Source of the DNA: Isoetes taiwanensis | Lineage: Eukaryota > Streptophyta > Lycopodiopsida > Isoetales > Isoetaceae | Assembly (NCBI GenBank): GCA_021234155.1 | Contig: JAJEKV010000046.1 | Location: 948,280 to 1,012,279 of the forward strand | DNA: 64,000 nt | Reading direction: 5' to 3' | Shown: one piece after another, positions 26,101 through 36,399 of the stretch | Position numbering within the stretch: position 1 is the first letter of the stretch | Layout of the letters: each line of letters opens with the position of its first letter | Program-made: the position numbers and the translations under genes | The notes under the pieces: generated by a model | Told to the model about the DNA's origin: nothing | Database searches by the model: none | Seen by the model: the letters and a program-made list of their open reading frames with translations, nothing else

Positions 26101-27500
26101 ACATAGCAGGAGAGCAATCGTCACAAAGCGAAGTGACCGGGCAGTTATCCCACCACGCGGCCAAAGCTACTGCGGGCGAAGCCGCAGGACATCGCCGGCC
26201 CGGGGGTCAAGTCGCATGGGCTGCTCTACTCCCCGGCCCCGCATTGAAATTCCAAGAAGGACGGCACCCTACCCAACCGGTTGATGTCGCCGGTATGTCA
26301 TCATATAGATCGACATACGGGGTCCATCCTATCCGCAGACGGGTGGCCGCGATAGAAGGTGCTTCATGTCTGAGGGAAATAACAGCGCCGTAAAAAGAGG
26401 GTTGCCACCGGTATTATGCACACGAACCCGTGGCACCGGGTTGTGTCTATCTGTTTTCCGGAGGGTAACCGAATGTGCCAAGGTTGTCCCAGTAGTAGCA
26501 AGCCACCCACCATGACCCCCGGGCCCCATGCATGTATTGAAGACCCAGAAATGTTGGTAACCCTAAGAAATCGTAGCTCAGGCTCAAAGATGCTCCCATG
26601 TCTCCATGAGGAAGATGAGATCCATACCCTACCGCCACTTTGAAGTTCGGGATCGCCCCCTTCCGCTGAAGGGAAGCCTCGACAGCTCCCATGAGACCAC
26701 CCGAGACACAATTCCTATTTGTCGCAGGGATGGTATGCGCGCACCGAAGTCATGGGGAGGACTCGGAAGGCAGGGTCGAAAGGGAGAAGTAGATGGAGCC
26801 GGAGGCGCGATGTGGTCAGAGGGCGGGCCGCGAGGGAGCAGGGAGTAGGAGCAGGAGAAGGGGGCCGTGGTAGTAGAAGCGCAGGTGGCCGCCGCACCGG
26901 GTTGGGGCCGCGGGTCCGCAGCAGCAGCGCGTCAAGCTCTAAAATGCATCCCGCCGAATCCAATCCTCCGGCACTCGCTGGCGCACGCCTCGACTCGATA
27001 AGCCTCGTCAAGGCGGCTCTCCTTGCACGGGTGTGAGGTCCCAGTTCACATACGTGGATGTCCCTTCAACATCCGCCCTCGGGCGCAATATGGCATCACG
27101 CACTGCATCCGCAACTGAATATGACAATGCGGTCACGCCCCGCGCCGAGCCCCATGCCGCTGCTTTCAGAAATGTGAACGGCCTCGAATGTCATCCGATC
27201 GAAATGTGTGTTCGGATGTTGTGGGCAGACTCTCCCCCTCGCTGTTCGCATACCCCGAACTACCGTGATTGGGCCTCTCCGCCAAGGCCTCGAGTTCTCG
27301 CTACCGGGTCCAAGGTGGGCCGGCCGTCCCCCCGGCCGGGGGTGGTGGTGGTGGCCGGGATGGCGGAGTGACTGAGTGTGGCTGGGGGCAGCGAGCGGGG
27401 CGGGGCGGTCCGGGCGTGGAGGTCGTGGCTTAATGAGTCCATTAAAAACGAAAGTGTCCCACGTAAAATGGTGCCACATTACGTTGAAATTTGACGCCTA
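23190..27500 (-). mobile_element. LINE (EN and RT domains), minus strand, unit 2, decayed
   Basis: 5' end near 27500, 3' end near 23195. From the 5' end on the minus strand: an endonuclease C-terminal block with LIICNGLSRW and SVVDYVLV (within 25946-26164), the reverse-transcriptase fingers with GLQRLANGKA (24931-25377), ILERRLTHW and the catalytic-region text CFVDPKGF (24783-25250), PLSPTLFGLYI (24670-24915), and a thumb-like YKYLGVEFPSR (24347-24628). The 3' UTR includes the structured core (23292-23341) and ends next to GGAAGGAAGG microsatellite. Reading frames change every 30-100 residues. The G+C-rich 5' part (26700-27480) yields no recognisable ORF1. This copy gives clearer domains than unit 1. 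Confidence 0.82.
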
Positions 27501-27568
27501 TGTTGGTGACAAGCTTCCTTGAGCTTGTTGTGCATATCAATCGCATTATTTACAATTATTAAAAATAA

Positions 27569-30449
27569 CTAATACATTGGCGCTTTATAATTGTGATAAC
27601 CTTTGAATCAATTTAACCTAATTATCAACCTTACATGCATATCCAAACCAACTCACTTATAACTCTAGCAAGTTTCATAAGAACCCTCACTTCACCGCTA
27701 GCATCCAACACATGAGCAACTCACTTGACTTTCACCAACTACAAGGATATTGTGTGCTTGCCTTTGAAAGCAAACTGGTCTGTCATCATCGGTACAAAAA
27801 TAGCGATCTCCAAATTCTCCCATACCAGAATAACCCTATATTCCTCATTCAGAAATGCAGATCTATTTCTGAAGTGACAATTTTCAATGTCTAAAACCGC
27901 TTGCATACAACATGTATTCCTTCCGGGGCCTAAAGGAAAGGAATAAACATTAAAAGATATTAAAAATATTAAGACAAACTCCAACAGATAACATACAAAG
28001 ATTAGATTGAGAAATATAATGTGACTCTCCCAACACCTTTTGCGTAACAATAACTCAATAGCCCAGACGCGTAGTTTCCCTGCGATATAGATATATATCA
28101 ATGTTATTCCATCTAGTTCAGGACTCAATTGGTGCCCATTAAAAGCTTACCTGTAGCAAGCCACGGGGATCAAGCGTGAAAACACATGACGCCTTAATGT
28201 CCATTGGTAGCTTCTCGTCAAAGTGAAAAACGTAATATAACTTCTACGATTACATATTGTTATACCCCTAACGTAAATGTTTTTCAAGAGTTACTCAGAT
28301 TGTTATCGTGAATCGTAATCATCCAAGCATAATATGAGATGGAAGCTATAATATTTCATGCTTATATACCGCTACCGTTGTCTCCTTCACGATGAATCAA
28401 AATTTTTCCAATTTTTATACCTTTGCGTTAAGCACTAAATGCATTCTCCATGCTTTCTCCACTGCAAAATAACACCGGTCCGAAGAATAGTAAGAAATAA
28501 TAGATAGGTTCAGCATGTATTTAAACTGCACTAACCCAAGAGATGTATAACTATATTCAATTTGAGAATGCTTTATGTTGTTTCAGACTAAGGTGCAGCC
28601 AGGTTCCCTAACCGTGTTTTTCAACATTTGGTGCACCGGATATCATATTAGAGTATATACATGGCACATTATGCATATTTAACATCCTTCCTTTTTCCTT
28701 TGGAAAGCATATTTAAATAAGATAATTGGCACTATACATATTTAACATCTCTCTTGGGAAGAGCATATCCAAGTCAATAAATTGCACATTGTAACCGGAT
28801 GCGGCCGATGAGATGTCGTGAATCCATATATGCCCTACCATCCACTAACCTCAAGGGATAATAGACACTCCACAAAGCTTCTTCGTAAGTCCACCCCAAG
28901 ATATACACATCCTCAAATACGCATAAAGGGATTAAATGAAATTCAGCAGAAATCATAATAATATTCCCGGATATGGGACCTTATCCATGTTAATGCCACC
29001 TTCCAACCAATTTATCAAGACAACATTCTATAAAGCCGCAAAAGCATCTTTGTGCAAAGATTCCTATTGCTTACTTCAAAGCTTAATGATTGGGCAAGCA
29101 TAATACTAATCCATAAAATCAGGAACTCTTTTTTCTTGAATCTTCCATAAAGGGTCGCTTATTAAGTACACCGTTGGAGTAATCACTTTGCTTTTCCTTA
29201 AATGGCAAATGACCAAGCCCGGTTCCACCACCTTCAAAAGATAAAATCAAAGAACTGCTTCTAAGCTCCACTGGTTAACCGATCTTCATAGCATGTAGGC
29301 CTATACCAATCGAATGAGACGGTCCGCATAAAAGACAAAATCGTGTTTGGTTGTTTCTTGATCGCGTATTAGAGTGCATTCCTCTAATCTGTGGAACAAA
29401 CAAGTGTGGGAACAATTAATTGTGAATGTAAACCAAGTCAAAAAGCCATCCTAGTTCTTTAAACATAAGAGCCAATAATTGACATTAATCGGGACTATGT
29501 CCGAAACTCATTCTTGCAATATTTCTAATCGCATTTCACTATTTAATATAAAAGTTACGCATCAAATGAGAAAACAATCTTACACATTTCGGTAAGGACA
29601 AAACAATCTTACGCTAGCGGTAATAGATGAGACGGCCAACCCTTAAGATAACCAAAGAATACTTAGCTTCCCAAGAAAATATTTTGTATATACTCTAATT
29701 TTCGTGAACTTAGCTTCCCGTGAAATTTAGAATTAAGTCTTTTTATTTTCAGCTATTGCAGTCACAACCATGGCTAGAACGCTTATAATCACCACAATTC
29801 CCATTCTTTGCAAAGATGCTAATGCCTCTAGTGTGCCCCCCCGTTATTTTTCTCGGGAGAGGCGCCGGTGAACTTTCTTTCTTGGATCGATTTTAACGAC
29901 GATACCGCTTTTCGGATAATACATCACCTCCATCATCAAAATGTTAGCAACATCATCGATGCTTGCTTCAACACCTTTAAGAGACCGCCAATGTGATCCA
30001 AATATAACGCCATTTATTTCCGTCTCGAAATCAGTAACGAAATTGACTCATAATCCAAAGGACAAACTTTTGCAAGAAATATGAGCAACATCGGTGGTTT
30101 TGCAGGAGAAATTAGAGGCAAGAAGCCAACCCTTTGCCGCACCGGGGCTTCCACTAAAACAGAGCTTTTAAGCCCTACGGTTTTACGGCGGACTTCATTT
30201 TTTACTTTAACGAGCTTTCTCGCTTTCTTCCAACTGCAAACTCCATCCTTCCACCTCCTGCATGCCGCATATGCTTCAGAAATGCTCCACGAAACTGGCT
30301 ATTGGCTATGGCAGAAAGAAAACCCCTAACGCATTGCAGAAATGCTTCGAAATTGGTTATGGCGGAAGGAAAACCCTAATACTCAGTGGCGCTGCCGGTT
30401 AACCAGTTCCCACACCAGCCGCACATCAACAATGGCGACCTAACATTTA
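27569..30449. other. Right part of the copia insertion; no recognised gene
   Basis: AT-rich DNA unique to the right of the duplication. The minus strand has two possible coding pieces I cannot name. One lies in about 29870-30040 and contains ILMMEVMYYPKSGIVVKIDP. The other lies in 27739-27900 and contains SAFLNEEYRVILVWENLEIA. A short repeat of the ATATTTAACATC type occurs twice at 28650-28760. I see no transposase signature. Confidence 0.35.
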
Positions 30450-30562
30450 CAGGTAAGAGTAGGTTTTTAGCAGTCACAGCATATCCTAGGTATATTCCAG
30501 CATATACCTAGGATATGCCAAAAGCCCACATAAACAAGGGTTTGCCCCCCTAGGGGCAACCC
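30450..30562. repeat. Two-hairpin module at the right end of the copia insertion
   Basis: GCATATCCTAGGTATA pairs with TATACCTAGGATATGC, followed by the hairpin GGGTTTGCCCCCCTAGGGGC with AACCC closing. It sits immediately inside the boundary with copia (30570/30571). Confidence 0.75.
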
Positions 30563-30570
30563 AAAAAAGG

Positions 30571-31134
30571 GTATTTTTTCTCAAATACAAGTATGACACA
30601 TTTGAAGAATTTGCCAAATGGAAGTTGCAGGTGGAAAAACAGGTGGAAAGACAAATCAAAACTATAAGAACAGATCGAGGTAAAGAGTTCCTCAATCACA
30701 ATTTCAGTGCATTTCTACGGGAACGAGGCATCCATCATAAAAAATATATGGCATATGAGCATCGACAGAACATTGTTGTCGAACGAAAAAACAGAACATT
30801 GCTTGAATGTGCCAGGGCCATGATCCATGGAAGGGGCTTAGATCCAAGTTTTTAGGCAGAGGCTATAGATACAGTCTGTTATGTCTTGAACAGACTTCCC
30901 ACAAAAGCTAATTCAAGAACAGTACCAGAGGAGCTTTGATCGGGCCAGAAACTAGATGTGCAGGCATTCAAGATCTTCGGATGTAGGGCTTTTGCTCATC
31001 TTAGTCAACAAGAAAGACCTTGAGGTAAGCTCTCAAGTCGAGCAGTGGCATGCATGTTTATAGGTTATAACAGTGATATCAAGGGTTACAGGTTGTAGGT
31101 GCCTCTCACTCGAAAAAATCATTGTTCGCAGAAG
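30571..31134 (+). pseudogene. Ty1/copia integrase, C-terminal half (continuation)
   Basis: Continues the integrase broken at 19544. It shows the catalytic-core text TIRTDRGKEF, the region with VVERKNRTLLECARAM that carries the catalytic glutamate, and the C-terminal piece ending KIIVRRS. A stop (TAG) replaces a codon at about 30853, so the long open stretch ends at 30855, and a further in-frame stop follows near 31097. The sequence is cut at 31134 by the inverted-repeat element and resumes at 35195 in the same frame. Loss of function is certain. Confidence 0.85.
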
Positions 31135-31166
31135 CATTAGGGCGGATTTGGGGTCTGAAAATGGCC
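31135..31166 (+). repeat. Left terminal inverted repeat
   Basis: Starts CATTAGGGCGG and ends AAAATGGCC. It pairs with 35163-35194. Confidence 0.85.
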
Positions 31167-32589
31167 CATATCTTGGATGCCAGAATTCCACGTCATGTTT
31201 CTCGCGACCAATGATGTTTGCGCATTTTTTTCCAAAGTCAGTATTAGTTGGCAAGTAGAAAGAGGAGCAGGCTTACTTGGCATCCACATGGCAAAATTTC
31301 ATAGGACATGTTTGTGCATTCATTGCAACCACATTAATGGCCTGCATTTTTCGAAAATCGTGTCGCGGACCAAAATAATGGCTACTTTTCCGCCCTCATC
31401 AGGCACATGCCCACATGCACCAACCACCTTATCAAATTTTGGCACCAAGATTTCCATTGTTCACATTAAGCGCAAGCTTGCATGCATCCTCTCATATCGC
31501 TCTTCATTTGGAATCCAAGTCTCCAATAGTATCCTCGTGTTTTATGAGCGAGCATAGAGTTAAGCAACAATGGCGGCGGCGATCTTGGACAAGCAAACGT
31601 CGTTACATGCCATGTTTTTCTTGCCCAAATTTTCATTCGAAGTTTTCCTACTTTTTCACTCTTCCCATTCATCGTATTGCTCCACGCCATTCATCTTACA
31701 ATTCAACGACCGACCGTATCTCTAATTGCATCCATCATTGCTCCTAGTACTTCTACATTGCTTCAAGTAGCTTCATCACTTACAAAATAATAAAGGCATG
31801 GCGGTGGAAGGATATCTATCCATAGGCTTGTGGGTGAGAATGCTATCCTAACGAAGGGTGACTATGGAGTTACATCGTAGGAGGCGACATTCATACGCAA
31901 ATGAATAGGTAGAACTATAGGGTTCAAAATAAATGCTATGGATAGTATATTGCAAAAAAAAAAAGGGAAGGGAGGGTGGGAAGGGATTTGAAGAGGAGGA
32001 TATTTGCAAATTTGCACCCTCAATAATACATGGATCACACCATGCGAAAATGCATATGCACTTTGTAAATGTGTAGTGAGATTTCGCGGCATGTGATCCT
32101 TTGCTTCTTTTTCTTCCCTTTTCTTGATTTATATTCACTCACCGAATCAAATATTTTTCTTTGGGCTATATTTATCAGATGTTGGGGATTTGAGACTAGG
32201 GAAAAGCATTACTAGCATCGTTGTTGTCTAACATATGGACATAAGAGACATGCTTTTCCAAGATATACATTCAGGGCAATGGGCATCTAGTTTTACGTTG
32301 TAAAGTTGTGGGAGCCGAGCTTGAAAGTCGTCCCATGACCTCATTTAAGCGAATTATGCAAGCCTCAAAGTTATGAGAATGGTGTCCTTGCAATGAAGAA
32401 ATGTTTGATAAGACGTGCATCCAGGGTTGTTGAAAAAATGAGTTACAAGATATTTGCTCCATTAGAGGTGTTTACTAATGCCACGACACAAAAGCTCCAA
32501 AGACATATTGTATAAAATGTCACTTTCATGAGCCTTTGGATCAGTTAACTCAAAGTGTCACATATGGAAACATTGTTAGGTTTGATAAA

Positions 32590-33680
32590 ATAACATAAAA
32601 ATCTTATTTAATAAAGCTTTGGTTGTTGGTAAAGTGTTGGCTTATTGATTAAGTGTTTGTATTTTGCTTTGGGACCCTCTTTGAAAAAGTTTAGTTCATA
32701 AAACATAATATAACTTGGAATGATACATATTTTATATGCAAATGGGAGACTATTGATGAGGGACTTGGTGTTATTATCTATTGACAACAAACAAAAAGTG
32801 GATCACACCATGCTAATTTAGTATATTCCAACATTTTAGCTTATACAAAATTAAACGGTGTGATCTTTTGGAAAAAGATGACTTCCTATAGTAAAATTAC
32901 TTTGATTATCTTTTAATAAAAGAAATATATATGTGTCTTATTTGAAGTTAAGTGTGGATATGTGACGTGCTCATTTATTGATAAAGTGTTTGCTTTTTGA
33001 AAAGGGCTAATAACTTTATGTACTACTAGAGTTGGTAAAGTATTTTAGATGCAAATAGGATGCTTGATGTGATCCTTCTTAAAAAAAGATATGCTCTTTG
33101 AAAAGGACTAATAACTTTATGCACTTGGGGTGGTAAAGCATTAAATGAGAAAGGGTACTTGTGTTTAATTTTAATTTGACAACAAATAAGAAAGTGGATC
33201 ACAATATGCTAATTTAGTGTGTTCCATTTTTGTTGCATATGTACTATTCGCTTGGTGTGATCCTTCTTGAAAAATAATATGCTCTTTGAAAAGGGATAAT
33301 GACTTATGTACTTAAGAGTGGTAAAGCATTTTAGATACAAATAGGAATGAGTACTTGTATAATTTTAATTTGACAACAAATAAGAAAGTGGATCACACCA
33401 TGCGAATTTAGTGTGTCCCTTTTTTTTTGCATATGTATTATTCGCTTGGTGTGATCCATCTTGAAAAAAAATAGCTTTCAAGTAAAACGAAAGAAATATC
33501 TTATTTAAAGTGTAAAGTGTTAGTATATAAAGTGTTGGTTTATTAAAATACTATTTGTTTACGCTAAGTTGTAAGTTCAATATTTGTGTTTCTATTTACT
33601 TTTTTACGCAAGGATCACACCAGGCGAATTTCTTATATGCAATTACTTTACAAGATGAAGATTTCAGCATCATATGATCC
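32590..33680. repeat. Tandem repeats of about 198 bp with internal inverted motifs
   Basis: GTGGATCACACCATGC recurs at about 32798, 33187 and 33385 (also the variant at 33608), and the inverted form TTGGTGTGATCC at about 33250 and 33450. Spacing is 198-200 bp, with one double interval. Each unit therefore carries a GGATCACACC...GGTGTGATCC pair. The motif also occurs once at 32033. Confidence 0.75.
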
Positions 33681-35162
33681 TCTTTAAACAAGGATGGCTT
33701 TGACCTTCAATATTCATAAATTTTATGAATGTTTGCATATAAGAATGCACATATCATATTTTCTTAAAAAATGGTCATCAAATGGATAACTAGTCAAAGA
33801 GTTCTTCTACTACTTGAAGAGTTTCAAGACTCATTTTTGCTATAATTTAAATAGCAATAGATTTTAAAGGAATCTATTGTTAAAAGTAGTCAAAGACTTC
33901 TTGTATTAGAGGTATCTAAACACAAAACACCATAACCTTTGTACTTCAAGAATGTATAAACCCTTTCGCATTGCAAAGTATAATGTCATTTATTAGCATC
34001 TTCACGGACATTTCCCCTTCCTTATCTAGAAGCGGCTCATCTCAATGAACTCAGATTCGATTCAATGCCTTCATCCTCTCTCAATCTCTCACAATATCCT
34101 AGGAGGCCGAGTTACCGTCACCACAAAATCGGACTAAACTTGAAACGTCCTGAAATGACGGTTTCTTGCCAATCAACGGATCCAATGGATATAAACTGCC
34201 ATCCGCCCAGATGTCGACACTTTTTGAGCCTGCAAGACACAACACGTCGAGGTCTAAGTTCTTATTTTTTAGACCTCTTTTTTTGCGATTGAAGACGGAG
34301 CATATTCGGAGTCGGTTTCCACACATCATTTGGAGCTTCCATATCAAGCGTGGATCGCAAGGCTGAAATGAAGGTGTACAATTTGTATGCCCTAAAGACA
34401 ATTCGGCTTCATGTGAGCCGAACGTCCGTACTAACCTCATTTTTGAAATTTGCAACGTGCATATGAAAATCGAAAAGTCCATTCTCCTACAATCCATGCT
34501 TTTATACATTAAGCAAATTCAAATTTCGAATTGTAGGGGCGGGAAGCCTCGGATGAAGTAAAGATCCCTAAGCACGCCGGGTTCACATGGACGAATCCGC
34601 GGCCCGGCTTAAAACCCACCGAACTTGGCAGAGGGCAAAAAAATTCAGCTTGCTTTTGGAAAATCAGCCCTTGCAAGATCCAACTTGCGTAGGCTGATGT
34701 AGCGCTGAATTTTAATCGGGCATGACTCCACCGTAACTTCGGTGAGAGCCTAAACTTCCATGTGAACCACCCATAAATAATTGGACAAGCCTAGCCAAAT
34801 GAAAAGTTCGATACAAAGCTTCAACCTACACATTCAAATTTTGAAATGTGGAAGGCAGGAAGCTTGTATGGCCATGGCCTCTAAATGAAAATAGCGCAAG
34901 AATCGGGTGACACGCACGCTGGTATCCGGCAAACCAAGAGACACCGTTGAGTTGCCGCGATGCTATAATGCAACCGGCTTTTAGAAGCGCCACATGTTGC
35001 ATCAGCCCCCAACCAACCAACAATTAAATACATATGGCTTCATGAATGCTAACTCCCCTTATTCCCGAGAATATTCCAAGTAAATCTGTAATGATGAGAT
35101 TTGGTATCCTAGTTGGCATGGGAAAAAAGGAGCGGAAATATGACGTGGAATGGCTGATAGGA

Positions 35163-35194
35163 GGCCATTTTGAGACCCCAAATCCACCCTAATG
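35163..35194 (-). repeat. Right terminal inverted repeat
   Basis: Reads GGCCATTTTGAGACCCC to ACCCTAATG on the plus strand, complementary to 31135-31166 except two positions. Confidence 0.85.
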
Positions 35195-36350
35195 TGTAGG
35201 ATTTAATGAAAACACTTTTGTGTTTGGCAAAAAAGATGTTGCTAGTGGTATGAATCAGAGGATTAGGAAGATGAGAGTGCAAAAGATTCCCACCATACCA
35301 TCACTAATGCTGCCCCACAGTATGTTCATGACACAAGTCTCAAAGGTCCGGAAGATTTGACAAATTCAGAACCTGAAGAGACAGATCTTGATGATGATGA
35401 AGAGTTATCTGCAGTTCCTCTTAGAAGACCCACAAGGTCTAAGAAGGTTACTGATAAAATGCAAGCCTATTTAGAGTCTAGGTCCAAGAAAATGTCTTTG
35501 TACATGCATTCCACAACCAAGTGACGATAGATGAGCCTGTCAATCACAAAGAAGCAATGTCCAGCTGCAATTATAAGGAGTGGACCAAACCCATGCAGGA
35601 AGAATTCGACACATTTCTTGCTAATAATACCTGGGAGATGGTCAGTTGCCATCCGGCAGAAAAGCCGTTCCCTACAAATGGGTTTACAAGGTCAAGTACA
35701 ATGAAGAAGATGAAATTGATTGATTCAAAGCTAGACTTATTGCCAAAGGCTACTCTCAAGTACCAAGCGTTGATTTTTATGAGACCTTTGCCCCTGTTGC
35801 ATGCTTAAGTTTGGTCATACTTATTATTGCATTAGCAGCAGTGCATGTTTTAGACATCCAGCAGATGGACGTTAAAACTGTTTTTCTCAATGGCAAGGTG
35901 GATGAGGAAGTTTACATGAGACAAGCCCCTGGTTTCATTTCACAAGGGCAATCATAGCTAGTTTACAAGCTGAAGAAAGCAATTTATGGCCTCCAACAGT
36001 CTTCCAGACAATGGCACAAGACTATCCATACTTGTTTTTCCAGCCAGGACCTCATTCAAAGCCAGGTAGATTGGATGTTTATCATAAGTTTGCAGGTTCC
36101 AAAGTGCTCTTCATAATGCTCTGTGTAGATGATCTGATCCTTGCTAGTAATTGTAAGTTCCTCTTGCGTGACACCAAGCAAAGCCTTGCTATCCATTTCC
36201 ATATGACAGACTTAGGGCCACTTAAGCATTTTTTGGGTATATAAGTACGTAGGGATGATGATCGCCTTGTTTTGCACCAAAAGAAGGCTATACAAACACT
36301 GCTCTCTAAATGTGGCATGGAGAATGGCAAGACAGTATCTCCATCTATCA
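35195..36350 (+). pseudogene. Ty1/copia linker and reverse transcriptase fragment
   Basis: Resumes directly from the integrase end (VGFNENTF), passes an acidic linker, then enters the reverse transcriptase: EWTKPMQEEFDTFLANNTWE (from about 35578), the frame-shifted QQMDVKTVFLNG region (about 35860), and CVDDLILAS (about 36122), which carries the catalytic YVDD-type motif with C in place of Y, followed by DLGPLKHFLGI. Several frameshifts and stops interrupt it. Coding similarity stops about 36350, before RNase H, where unrelated sequence starts. Confidence 0.85.
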
Positions 36351-36399
36351 AATGAGAGTGCACTATCTCCATCTATCAGATGCCACCTCTTTCATGCCT

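Larger units (their letters stand above)
14403..27568 (+). repeat. 13.2-kb tandem duplication, unit 2
   Basis: The second copy of 1106-14402, net about 130 bases shorter. Its kinase copy is frameshifted, while its copia portion is cleaner than in unit 1. After 27568 (AATAACTAATAC) the sequence continues into DNA not present after unit 1, so this unit keeps the original right flank. Confidence 0.9.
31135..35194. mobile_element. 4,060-bp element with terminal inverted repeats, inserted in copia
   Basis: Both ends begin CATTAGGGYGGATTTGGGGT when read inward; the 32-base termini (31135-31166 and 35163-35194) differ at two positions. A further inner match, ATTCCACGTCAT, lies 50 bases from the left end and, inverted, 43 bases from the right. 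Removing the interval rejoins the copia frame exactly with no extra bases, so no target-site duplication is seen. Inside are four tandem units of about 198 bp (32590-33680) and low-complexity DNA. No transposase was recognised, so it is probably non-autonomous. Assignment to a superfamily is open. Confidence 0.8.

Noticed and set aside
19545-30570. An LTR retrotransposon with LTRs ending at 22055 and 30562
   Set aside because: Only the last 110 bases (the two-hairpin module) match; the preceding 2 kb at each place do not resemble each other.
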